Assembly: GCA_965229885.1 (NCBI GenBank)
Contig: CBDDJX010000003.1
Span: 868,001-932,000, forward strand
Length of the DNA stretch: 64,000 bases
Direction of reading: 5' to 3'
From: DATLLJ01 sp965229885
GTDB lineage: Bacteria; Acidobacteriota; Vicinamibacteria; Vicinamibacterales; CAVVIG01
Made by a program: the position numbers and the translations under genes. Positions 52,090 through 61,772 of the stretch are shown in pieces; positions within the stretch are counted from its first letter, which is position 1; each line of letters starts with the position of its first letter. The notes below the pieces were generated by a model. It made no database searches. It saw only the letters and a list, made by a program, of their open reading frames with translations, and was not told where the DNA came from.

Positions 52090-53252
52090 GCCGGATACGA
52101 CGATCAACGCAGAACGCGCAGAGGCAGAGATTGTTTGGCTCTGCGTGTTCTGCGCGTTCCGTGTTGATCGTTGTGGCCGTGTCGTTGGTCGTGGTGGCGT
52201 GCGGCAAGAAGGGCCCGCCGCTGCCGCCGCTCGTCAAACTGCCAGTCGCTCCCTCCGATCTGACCGCAGTGCGCCGTGCCGATACCGTCGATCTCCAGCT
52301 GACCGTGCCGAGCGCCAACACCGACAGCTCGCGTCCGGCCAACGTCGTGCGCGTCGAGGTGTACGCGCTCACCGGCCCACCGACGGTGTCGGAGGCCGAC
52401 GTGCTGAAGCAGGGGACGAAGGTGGCGAGCATTGCCGTCAAGGGACCGCGCGATCCTGATGCCACCTTCGATCCGGACGATCCGGAACAGTCCGCCGCTG
52501 ACACCGAGCCGCCGGAAGGCGAGGGCCTGGATCAGGGGGCCGTGGCCCGGGTGCAGGAAACGTTGACGGCGCCCGCTGCCGCAGGCTCCGCTCCCACGAC
52601 GGCGGTCGTACGAACGTACGTCGGCGTCGGCATCACGACGAAGGGGCGTCGAGGTTCTTCGTCAGGACGCGTGGCCGTTCCGCTGGTGCCGGCGCCGCCG
52701 GCGCCGCCGAAGCCGGAGGTCACGTATACGGAGGCGGCGGTCACGGTGACGTGGCCACCTGGGTCCCCCGTGGCGTACCACGTGTACGACGTGTCGGAGT
52801 CATCCCAGGTGCAGCTGACGAGGTCGCCGACGAGCGAAACGCAGTACACCGACGCGCGGATGACGTGGGGCACGACCCGCTGCTACGCCGTGCGATCCGT
52901 CGAGATCGTCGATCGACTCACGGTTGAAAGCGAGACGTCGCCACCTTCCTGCGTGATGCTCGCCGACAGGTTTTCTCCCGCGGAGCCTAGAGGGCTGCAG
53001 GCGGTGGCAACGGAAGGCGCCATCCATCTGATCTGGGACGCGAACGCCGAGGCCGATCTCGACGGGTACATTCTCTTGAGGGCGACCGCCCCTGGCGGCG
53101 AACTGGCGCCGATCACGCCTTCGCCGATTCGCGAAACGGCGTTTCAGGATCGTGTGCCGGCCGGCGTGGGGTACGTCTATGCGCTCAAGGCCGTGGACAA
53201 GACCGGAAACGCCAGCCAGCTCTCCGAGCGCATCGAGGAAACGGCGAGGTGA
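52086..53252 (+). CDS. Fn3-like lipoprotein
   Basis: A 388-residue protein from GTG 52086 (overlapping the hslU stop) or GTG 52161. The hydrophobic part VLIVVAVSLVVVAC ends in a lipobox with C39, followed by GKKGPPLPPLVKLP. Two fibronectin type III-like modules follow (VAPSDLTAVRRADTVDLQLT split: VAPSDLTAVRRAD and VDLQLTVPSANTD; later AEPRGLQAVATEGAIHLIWD and DLDGYILLRATAPGG). The Arg-rich n-region (residues 2-24) is encoded by a CGCAGAG palindrome; with the later start the signal would lack basic residues, so the first start is favoured. An outer-membrane lipoprotein of unknown role. Confidence 0.75.
   Translation: MSRIRRSTQNAQRQRLFGSACSARSVLIVVAVSLVVVACGKKGPPLPPLVKLPVAPSDLTAVRRADTVDLQLTVPSANTDSSRPANVVRVEVYALTGPPTVSEADVLKQGTKVASIAVKGPRDPDATFDPDDPEQSAADTEPPEGEGLDQGAVARVQETLTAPAAAGSAPTTAVVRTYVGVGITTKGRRGSSSGRVAVPLVPAPPAPPKPEVTYTEAAVTVTWPPGSPVAYHVYDVSESSQVQLTRSPTSETQYTDARMTWGTTRCYAVRSVEIVDRLTVESETSPPSCVMLADRFSPAEPRGLQAVATEGAIHLIWDANAEADLDGYILLRATAPGGELAPITPSPIRETAFQDRVPAGVGYVYALKAVDKTGNASQLSERIEETAR
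52101..52170. repeat. CGCAGAG-type palindrome inside the lipoprotein 5-prime end
   Basis: CGATCAAC at 52101-52108 pairs with GTTGATCG at 52163-52170; inside, CGCAGAACGCGCAGAG faces CTCTGCGTGTTCTGCGCG. It is related to the palindrome at 35295-35361. It lies within the lipoprotein reading frame and provides most of its signal-peptide n-region. Confidence 0.6.
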
Positions 53253-53267
53253 GATACCATTGTCAAG

Positions 53268-53921
53268 ATGAAGCTCTTCGTTGACACTGGCAGCATCAAG
53301 GAAATCGAAGCGGTCGTCGCGCTCGGGATTATCGATGGCGTGACCACCAACCCGTCGCTGCTGGCGAAGGAGTCGGGCGATTTCCGCCAGAACCTGAAGC
53401 GCATCTGCGAGATCGTCAACGGCCCGGTCAGCGGCGAAGTGACCGCGACTGATACCGCCGGCATGCTGCAGCAGGGCCACGACATCGCGAACATCCATAA
53501 GCACATGGTCGTCAAGGTGCCGTTGACGAAAGACGGCATCAAGGCGTGCAAGGCGCTGTCAGGCGAAGGCATCCCCGTGAAGGTGACGCTCTGTTTCTCC
53601 GTAGCTCAGGCGCTGCTCGCGGCCAAGGCGGGCGCTGCCTTCGTCAGCCCGTTTGTCGGACGCCTGGACGACATCGGGACGAACGGGATGGAGCTCGTTC
53701 GCGAGATCGTCGAAATCTTCGACAACTACGAATTTGCGACCGAAGTGCTCGTCGCCAGCTGCCGCCATCCGATCCACATCGTCCTTGCCGCGCGGATGGG
53801 GGCCGATATCTGCACCTGTCCACCCGCCGTCATCGATCAACTGTTCAACCACCCGCTGACCAATATCGGACTCGAACAATTCTTGAAAGACTGGGAAAAA
53901 GCCCAGGCGGTGAAGGCCTGA
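53268..53921 (+). CDS. Transaldolase, short TalC/FSA type
   Basis: A 217-residue TIM-barrel enzyme: MKLFVDTGSIKEIEAVVALG, GVTTNPSLLAKE, Schiff-base K83 in HMVVKVPLTKDG, VTLCFSVAQALLAAKAGAAF and SPFVGRLDDIG. Length fits TalC transaldolase or fructose-6-phosphate aldolase; the two cannot be separated with confidence by eye. It works in the non-oxidative pentose phosphate pathway. Confidence 0.92.
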   Translation: MKLFVDTGSIKEIEAVVALGIIDGVTTNPSLLAKESGDFRQNLKRICEIVNGPVSGEVTATDTAGMLQQGHDIANIHKHMVVKVPLTKDGIKACKALSGEGIPVKVTLCFSVAQALLAAKAGAAFVSPFVGRLDDIGTNGMELVREIVEIFDNYEFATEVLVASCRHPIHIVLAARMGADICTCPPAVIDQLFNHPLTNIGLEQFLKDWEKAQAVKA

Positions 53922-53944
53922 ACCCTGGCGAGACGCTCGCCGAT

Positions 53945-55468
53945 TTGGAGCGCCGCGCGGAGCTCGGCGGCGGTGAGGCTCGCGTCGCGCGGCAGCACGC
54001 CGCCGCCAAGCTGACCGCCCGCGAACGAATCGACCTGCTGTTCGATCCGGGCTCGTTCGAAGAAGTCGACAAGCTGGTCACGCATCGGTGCCGCGATTTC
54101 GGAATGGAGCATCAGATTGTCCCCGGCGACGGCGTCGTCGCCGGCCACGGGTTGATCGAAGGGCGCCAGGTGTTCGCGTTCGCGCAGGACTTCACGGTCT
54201 TCGGCGGGTCGCTCTCGGAAACGAACGCCGCCAAGATCGTGAAAATCATGGACCTCGCAGTCAAGCTCGGGTCGCCGATCGTCGGCCTGAATGATTCGGG
54301 TGGCGCGCGCATCCAGGAAGGCGTGCTCTCGCTCGCCGGGTATGCCGATATTTTTCTGCGGAACACGCTGGCATCGGGAGTCGTGCCGCAGATTTCCGCG
54401 ATCATGGGTCCGTGCGCGGGCGGCGCGGTCTACTCCCCCGCCATCACCGACTTCACGATCATGGTCAGGAACACGAGCTACATGTTCGTGACCGGTCCGG
54501 ACGTCCTGAAAACGGTGACGCACGAAGAAGTCTCCAAGGAAGATCTCGGCGGCGCCACGACCCATAACGCCACGAGCGGCGTGGCGCACTTCGCCGTCGA
54601 CGACGACCGTGAATGCCTCGCGCTCATTCGCGAGCTGCTGTCATTCCTGCCGTCGAACAATTTCGATGATGCCCCCAGGGCCCCGCGGACGCCATCGGGC
54701 GACTCACCCGACCGGGAGGATATCGCCCTCGATCGTCTTGTGCCGGCGGCGCCGAATCAGCCGTACGACATGCTCGATCTGATTCACTCGGTGGCGGACG
54801 ATGGCGACTTCCTGGAAGTGCATCAGCACTACGCGCGGAACATCATCGTCGGTTTCGCGCGACTGGACGGACGGCCCGTGGGCATCGTCGCCAACCAGCC
54901 GGCGGTGTTGGCGGGAACCCTCGACATCGACGCGTCGATCAAAGGGGCGCGGTTCGTGCGATTCTGCGACGCGTTCAACATTCCGCTGGTGACGGTGGAA
55001 GACGTTCCCGGATTTCTGCCCGGCACCGTGCAGGAGTACGGGGGCATCATCAAGCACGGTGCGAAGCTGCTGTACGCGTACGCCGAAGCGACGGTGCCCA
55101 AGGTCACCGTGATTACGAGGAAGGCGTACGGCGGGGCGTACTGCGTCATGTCGAGCAAGCACATCCGGACTGATTTCAATTACGCGTGGCCGACGGCTGA
55201 GATTGCGGTGATGGGACCCGAGGGCGCGGTGAGCATTCTCTACAAGCGTGAGCTCGAAGCGGCCGCCGATCCGGCGCGCGCGCGCGCGGAGAAGGTCGAG
55301 GAATTCCGCGAGAAGTTCGCCAATCCATTCGTCGCCGCGAGCCGCGGCTTCATCGACGAGGTCATTCATCCGCGCGAGACGCGGCGAAAGCTCGTGGTGG
55401 CCCTCAGGAATCTCGAGAACAAGCGCGATAAGAATCCCCCGAAGAAGCACGGTAATATCCCCCTCTAG
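53945..55468 (+). CDS. Acyl-CoA carboxylase carboxyltransferase subunit (PccB/MmdA type)
   Basis: About 507 residues from TTG 53945; CTG 53918 is an upstream alternative and no ATG or GTG suits. The N half has RQHAAAKLTARERIDLLFDP, VVAGHGLIEGRQVFAFAQDF and acyl-CoA motif GLNDSGGARIQEGVLSLAGY. The C half has RLDGRPVGIVANQPAVLAGT and AEATVPKVTVITRKAYGGAY. It transfers CO2 from biotin to acetyl- or propionyl-CoA. It is followed by the biotin carboxylase and carrier genes. Confidence 0.92.
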   Translation: MERRAELGGGEARVARQHAAAKLTARERIDLLFDPGSFEEVDKLVTHRCRDFGMEHQIVPGDGVVAGHGLIEGRQVFAFAQDFTVFGGSLSETNAAKIVKIMDLAVKLGSPIVGLNDSGGARIQEGVLSLAGYADIFLRNTLASGVVPQISAIMGPCAGGAVYSPAITDFTIMVRNTSYMFVTGPDVLKTVTHEEVSKEDLGGATTHNATSGVAHFAVDDDRECLALIRELLSFLPSNNFDDAPRAPRTPSGDSPDREDIALDRLVPAAPNQPYDMLDLIHSVADDGDFLEVHQHYARNIIVGFARLDGRPVGIVANQPAVLAGTLDIDASIKGARFVRFCDAFNIPLVTVEDVPGFLPGTVQEYGGIIKHGAKLLYAYAEATVPKVTVITRKAYGGAYCVMSSKHIRTDFNYAWPTAEIAVMGPEGAVSILYKRELEAAADPARARAEKVEEFREKFANPFVAASRGFIDEVIHPRETRRKLVVALRNLENKRDKNPPKKHGNIPL

Positions 55469-55489
55469 CCGATTACAATAGAAGCGTCC

Positions 55490-57035
<1,546 letters not shown>

Positions 57036-57052
<17 letters not shown>

Positions 57053-57599
57053 GGCGGGCGGGCGCCTCCGGCACGTCACGGTCAACCGCGTAGGCCACGG
57101 TTTTGCAGTCGGCGTCGACGGGCGCCTCTATCAGGTCGATATGGCGCGTCTTGACGCACACACCCTGTCGCTGATCGTGGACAGGGGTGTGTCGGCGGGT
57201 CCACAGGATCCGTCCGGCGTCAGCAGGCCGGGCTCTGTCGGATCCGGCCTGGTCTACGAGACGACGATCGTGCCGGAAACTGGCGGACGGCTCGTGGTCC
57301 TGACCGGCGCTATTCCAGTTACCGTCAGGCTGAATGGCCGCCGCGGCGGCGGCAGGCGGCAGGGCGGCGGCGCGGCTGGTTCGGGGCCGCTGCGAATCGT
57401 CGCCCCGATGCCCGGCAAAGTCGTCCGAGTCCTCGTGAAGGCGGGCGACGCCGTCCTGGCGCGTCAGCCCGTTGTCGTCGTCGAAGCCATGAAGATGGAG
57501 AACGAGTTGCGCGCAGACCGGGACGGGATGGTGGCCGAAATCCACGTCCGCGAGGGGATGTCGGTCGACGCGGGCGCGCGGCTGATCGTGATTCAGTGA
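57036..57599 (+). CDS. Biotin carboxyl carrier protein
   Basis: A 187-residue protein from TTG 57036, overlapping the biotin carboxylase gene by 17 bp. Residues 110-187 form a biotinyl domain (LRIVAPMPGKVVRVLVKAGD) with biotinylated K153 in EAMKMENEL. The N-terminal 100 residues (HVTVNRVGHGFAVGVDGRLY) correspond to the BT/linker part of fused carboxylase alpha chains. A Gly/Arg-rich hinge (NGRRGGGRRQGGGAAGSG) allows arm movement. Confidence 0.93.
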
Positions 57600-60500
57600 A
57601 GCTGCTTCATCGACCCCGCGTTCGCAGGAGCATTCGCTACATCAGCATGTGCGTGATGCTCGTGGCGGCGCTGCTCGCCGCCGCGATCGTGGCGTCGCTG
57701 ACGGTCGATCTCGGGCCGCTCGCGCGGCGCGCTGCGGAGACCCAGGGGTCGAAGTATATTGAACGGCCGCTGCGGATCGGCCGCCTTTCCATTCACGTCC
57801 TCACCGGCAAGTACGTCATCGACGAGATGATCATCGACGGCCTGCACCCGGGCGACAGGCCGTTCTTCACCGCGAAACGTATTTCGATCGCGATAGACTG
57901 GGCGGCGGCGATGCGGCTGCGGCCGGAGTTCCTGATCACGTCGGTCGAATTGACCGACTGGCAGATGCTCGTCGAGAAATGGGAGAACAGTCACAATATG
58001 CCGCGGTTCACGCGGGACGACCAGCCGCAGGGCCCCAGGCGCTTCACGACCACTGTCCAGTACGTGCACGCGTCGCGCGGCCAGTTTACGTACGAAGATC
58101 ACCAGACGCCGTGGAGTATCGTGTGCCCCAATCTGGACTTCACGCTGGGGAACGTGCCGAATTACCACGGCCAGGCGGTCTTCAACGGTGGCACGGTACA
58201 GATCCAGAACTACAAGCCCATGTGGGCCAACCTCAGGGCGCGTTTCGTGCTGAGCGGCCCGCACGTGGATTTCGATCGGATCGAAATCGACACCGACGGG
58301 GGGAAGACCGTTGCGCGCGGCAGCGTTGAGCTCGGCAAACGCTGGCCGGAACAGAGCTACGACTTCGAGTCGCGCGTCCAGTTCTCGCGGATGGGCGACA
58401 TTTTCTTCTCCGATCAGGACTGGAACCTCACGGGCGACGGCGACGTCGCCGGCAAGTTCCATCTGTTCAAGGGCGGACACGACCTGGGCGGTACGTTCAA
58501 GAGCGACGTGCTCGGCTGGAAGGACTACCGGTTCCCCGCGCTGGCCGGCTCGCTTCGCTGGACGCCGACCGCGTTCGATGTCTGGGACGCCAGCGCCAAG
58601 TTCTTTGGCGGCGATGCGCAGTTCACGTATTCGATCAAGCCGCTCGGCCGGAAGAGCGTTCGGTCCACTTCGCGCTTCGAGGCCAGCTACGAGAGCGCCG
58701 ATCTCGCCGCGTTCACTGATTTTCAGAACTGGCGCGGCCTCCGGTTTGCGGGCTCGATGTCCGGGCACAACCTTCTTGAGTGGCCCACGGGCAGGTTCAT
58801 CGAGCGGCGCGACGAAGGTTCCGCCACGGTGGTACCGCCGCCGGGCGTCCAGCCGATGACGGCGCGCGCGATCATCGGCGATGTGGTGCCGCTTGAACGG
58901 GAACCATTGGTGCCGGCGCCGCTTCCCGCACACGTACCGGTCGCCGCGGCGTTCGCGTACCGGTTCACCGCCGACAACCTCGAGCTCGACCCGAGCTATT
59001 TCGCCACCGACCGCACGCACGTGGCGTTTCAAGGCGCCACGAGATGGGGCGAGCAGTCGCGCGTCGCGTTTCACGTGACAAGCCGTGACTGGCAGGAGAG
59101 CGATCAGTTGCTGGCGGGCCTCATCAAGAACTTTGGATCCTCGAGCGACGCCGTCGTTGCCATCGGCGGGCGCGGCGAGTTCGATGGTGTGATGACCGGT
59201 CCGTTCCGCCGCGCGCGCATCGAAGGCACCTTCAGCGGCGAGGATCTGCGCGCCTGGGACACGACGTGGGGCGCCGCGAGCGCCCGCATCCTGTACGAGG
59301 ACGGTGTCATCACCGTCATCGACGGCAGCGTGCGCCTGGGCGACTCCGAAATCCGCACCAACGGCCTGTTTTCGCTCGTGACGCCGCGTCAGGACGGCCG
59401 CGACGAGATCGACGCGCAGTTTCGCGTCACGCGGCGCGATCTCGAGAGCCTGCGCCACGCGTTTCAAATCGACGAGTACCCGATCTCGGGCCGCATGTCC
59501 GGTGAGTTCCGCCTGAAGGGCGAGCGGCAGCGGCCGATGGGCGTCGGCAGTATGAGGATTGACGAAGGCGTGGCCTATGGCGAGCCGTTTCAGAACGCCA
59601 CTGCATCGCTGCGCTTCGACGGCGCCGGCATCCGGCTCGACGGCATCGAGATCGCGAAGGGCACCGGCACCATCACTGGCGCTGCATTCATCGGTTGGGA
59701 TTCGACCTACTCGTTCAGCGCCGACGGCCGGCGGATACCAGCCGGGCAGATTGCGTTCCTGACGTATCCAGGCGTGCCGTTGTCGGGCGCCGTTCAACTG
59801 TCGGCGAGCGGTAGCGGCACGTTTGATGTCCCGCGGAACGATTTCACGTTCCGCATCAGCGATTTGGCCGTGGACCAGGAAGCCGTGGGGCAAGTCAATG
59901 GCGATTTCGCCCTGCGCGGCACGGACCTGAGCGGTCAGATCGATGCCGCATCGCCGCGCCTCTCGGTCAGCGGCGCCGGGCGGATCTCTCTGACGCCTGA
60001 CGCCGACTCCGAAATCAGCCTGCGATTTCACGACACCTCCATCGATCAGTACGTCCGGCTGTTCGTGCCCGGTATTCCCGCGTCCATGACGGCCGTCGCC
60101 AGTGGCTCGATGCACCTGGCTGGCGCGCTGACGGACTTCGACCATCTCGCCGTGGACGGCACGATCGACGCGCTCGATATGCGCCTGTTCGATTTTGCGG
60201 TGAAGAACGCGGCGCCGATCCGGCTTGCGCTCGATCGCGGGCAGGTGAGCGTTCAGGATTTGCAGCTTGTCGGCGAGGACACGCGGCTGCGAGTGACCGG
60301 GTCGATCGGTCTCCGCGAAGACCAGGTCGGCCTGAAGGTCTCGGGAGCCGCCAACCTTGCCATCGTCCAGGGCTTTTTCCGCGACGTTCGCGGATCCGGG
60401 CGCGCGGAGCTGACGGCGGCGGTCGACGGCCCGCTCCGACGACCTGTGTTGTCCGGCAGCGTGACGATTGCCGAGGGCCGCATCCGTCACTTCTCGCTGC

Positions 60501-61684
60501 CGAACGCCCTCGATTCGATCAACGGCACGGTGTCGTTCGATGCCAGCGGCGTCCGGCTCGACGGTCTGACGGCGGAGATGGGCGGAGGGCAGGTCCGCTT
60601 CGGCGGCCGCATCGGGTTCGACGGCTACCAGCCGGGGGATCTGAATGTGACCGTGAGCGGAGAGGACATGCAGCTGCGTCTGTTCGAAGGGATGCGCTCG
60701 ACCTTCGACGCGGATCTGGCCCTCGTTGGCAGCTACCAATCGCCGACGCTGGGCGGTACGGTGAGGGCGAAGAGCGCGGTGTGGACGCGCCGCATCGACG
60801 CGCCCGGGAGTATCTTCGACTTCGCACGCCGCGCGTCCGGGGGCAGACCGGTGATCGTCGGCGAGGCGCCGACGACGTTTCCGCTCAGGTACGACGTGAG
60901 AATTGAAGCGCCGTCGACCCTTCGGGTTGACACGAACCTGCTGCGCCTTGTGGCCAGCGCCGACCTGACGCTGCAGGGCTCGTACGACCGTCCGGTCGTC
61001 GTGGGCCATGCGGAGATCGAGCGCGGCGACGTGAATTTCGAAGGTCGGCGTTATCGCATCACACGCGGCGCGATCGATTTCAACAACCCGACGCGCACCG
61101 AACCGTTCTTTGACATCGAGGCGGAGACCGACGTGCGCGTCCCAGGGCCGCCGGTCCAGACCTATCACATCAACGTGGGATTCGTCGGCACAACCGAGCG
61201 GCTGCAGCCGACCGTGAGCTCGGATCCCGCGCTGCCGCCCGCGGACGTGCTGGCGCTGCTCTTCAGCGACGTGCGGCGCAACAACCAGCTAGATGTCGAG
61301 CTGCGCGCGCTGCAGAACCCGAATCAGGCGGAAACAGACATTCTGGCCGCCCGCGCCACGCAGGCGCTGACCGCGCCGATTTCGGCTGAGGTTGGCAAGG
61401 TCGTCGAGGAGGCATTCGGTGTCGATACATTTCAGCTGACGCCGTCGTTCGTCGATCCATCCGGCCAGCAGACGTCAGGCCTCAATCCAACGGCGCGTCT
61501 CACGATCGGCAAGCGCGTGTCGGATCGCGTGTACCTGACGTTCTCGCGCAGCCTTGGCACGTCGATCAACGACCAGATCGTGCTCCTTGAATACGAAGAA
61601 AGCGATCGGCTCTCCTGGATCCTCTCGCGCAACGAGGACCAGCAGACCTACGCCCTCGAATTCCGCGTGAGGCACACCTTCTGA
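57596..61684 (+). CDS. TamB-like translocation and assembly module protein
   Basis: A 1362-residue protein, GTG start at 57596 overlapping the carrier stop by GTGA. One N-terminal membrane anchor (MCVMLVAALLAAAIVASLTV), then a long repetitive beta-rich body, and a C-terminal TamB/DUF490 domain (about 1030-1362) with SYDRPVVVGHAEIERGDVNF, RGAIDFNNPTRTEPFFDIEA and RVYLTFSRSLGT. TamB-type proteins span the periplasm and help outer-membrane protein insertion or lipid transport. The gene after it codes the TamA/BamA-like partner. Confidence 0.9.
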   Translation: MKLLHRPRVRRSIRYISMCVMLVAALLAAAIVASLTVDLGPLARRAAETQGSKYIERPLRIGRLSIHVLTGKYVIDEMIIDGLHPGDRPFFTAKRISIAIDWAAAMRLRPEFLITSVELTDWQMLVEKWENSHNMPRFTRDDQPQGPRRFTTTVQYVHASRGQFTYEDHQTPWSIVCPNLDFTLGNVPNYHGQAVFNGGTVQIQNYKPMWANLRARFVLSGPHVDFDRIEIDTDGGKTVARGSVELGKRWPEQSYDFESRVQFSRMGDIFFSDQDWNLTGDGDVAGKFHLFKGGHDLGGTFKSDVLGWKDYRFPALAGSLRWTPTAFDVWDASAKFFGGDAQFTYSIKPLGRKSVRSTSRFEASYESADLAAFTDFQNWRGLRFAGSMSGHNLLEWPTGRFIERRDEGSATVVPPPGVQPMTARAIIGDVVPLEREPLVPAPLPAHVPVAAAFAYRFTADNLELDPSYFATDRTHVAFQGATRWGEQSRVAFHVTSRDWQESDQLLAGLIKNFGSSSDAVVAIGGRGEFDGVMTGPFRRARIEGTFSGEDLRAWDTTWGAASARILYEDGVITVIDGSVRLGDSEIRTNGLFSLVTPRQDGRDEIDAQFRVTRRDLESLRHAFQIDEYPISGRMSGEFRLKGERQRPMGVGSMRIDEGVAYGEPFQNATASLRFDGAGIRLDGIEIAKGTGTITGAAFIGWDSTYSFSADGRRIPAGQIAFLTYPGVPLSGAVQLSASGSGTFDVPRNDFTFRISDLAVDQEAVGQVNGDFALRGTDLSGQIDAASPRLSVSGAGRISLTPDADSEISLRFHDTSIDQYVRLFVPGIPASMTAVASGSMHLAGALTDFDHLAVDGTIDALDMRLFDFAVKNAAPIRLALDRGQVSVQDLQLVGEDTRLRVTGSIGLREDQVGLKVSGAANLAIVQGFFRDVRGSGRAELTAAVDGPLRRPVLSGSVTIAEGRIRHFSLPNALDSINGTVSFDASGVRLDGLTAEMGGGQVRFGGRIGFDGYQPGDLNVTVSGEDMQLRLFEGMRSTFDADLALVGSYQSPTLGGTVRAKSAVWTRRIDAPGSIFDFARRASGGRPVIVGEAPTTFPLRYDVRIEAPSTLRVDTNLLRLVASADLTLQGSYDRPVVVGHAEIERGDVNFEGRRYRITRGAIDFNNPTRTEPFFDIEAETDVRVPGPPVQTYHINVGFVGTTERLQPTVSSDPALPPADVLALLFSDVRRNNQLDVELRALQNPNQAETDILAARATQALTAPISAEVGKVVEEAFGVDTFQLTPSFVDPSGQQTSGLNPTARLTIGKRVSDRVYLTFSRSLGTSINDQIVLLEYEESDRLSWILSRNEDQQTYALEFRVRHTF

Positions 61685-61704
61685 GGCGATCGATACCCCA
61701 TACA

Positions 61705-61772
61705 CGAATGACGAATGCGTAAGAGCTGCCGAGCGGCACCTGCTTTGTTGCATTCATGCATTCTGGCATTCG
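61705..61772. repeat. GCATTC-type imperfect palindrome at start of the bamA-like gene
   Basis: CGAATGACGAATGCG (61705-61719) faces GTTGCATTCATGCATTCTGG and CATTCG (61748-61772). The start codon lies in the left arm and the right arm codes LHSCILAF inside the signal peptide. Same class as 26113-26211 and 27511-27570. Confidence 0.6.

Noticed and set aside
49171..52107. A 978-codon minus-strand frame across hslV and hslU
   Set aside because: Only its last 269 codons are a real gene (the PEGA protein, start 49980). The rest is antisense to two conserved protease genes.
57593..61168. A 1191-codon open frame antisense to the tamB-like gene
   Set aside because: GC-rich codon bias leaves the antisense frame open. 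The composition is Arg/His/Asp/Val-rich without domain motifs, while the plus strand has a clear TamB protein.
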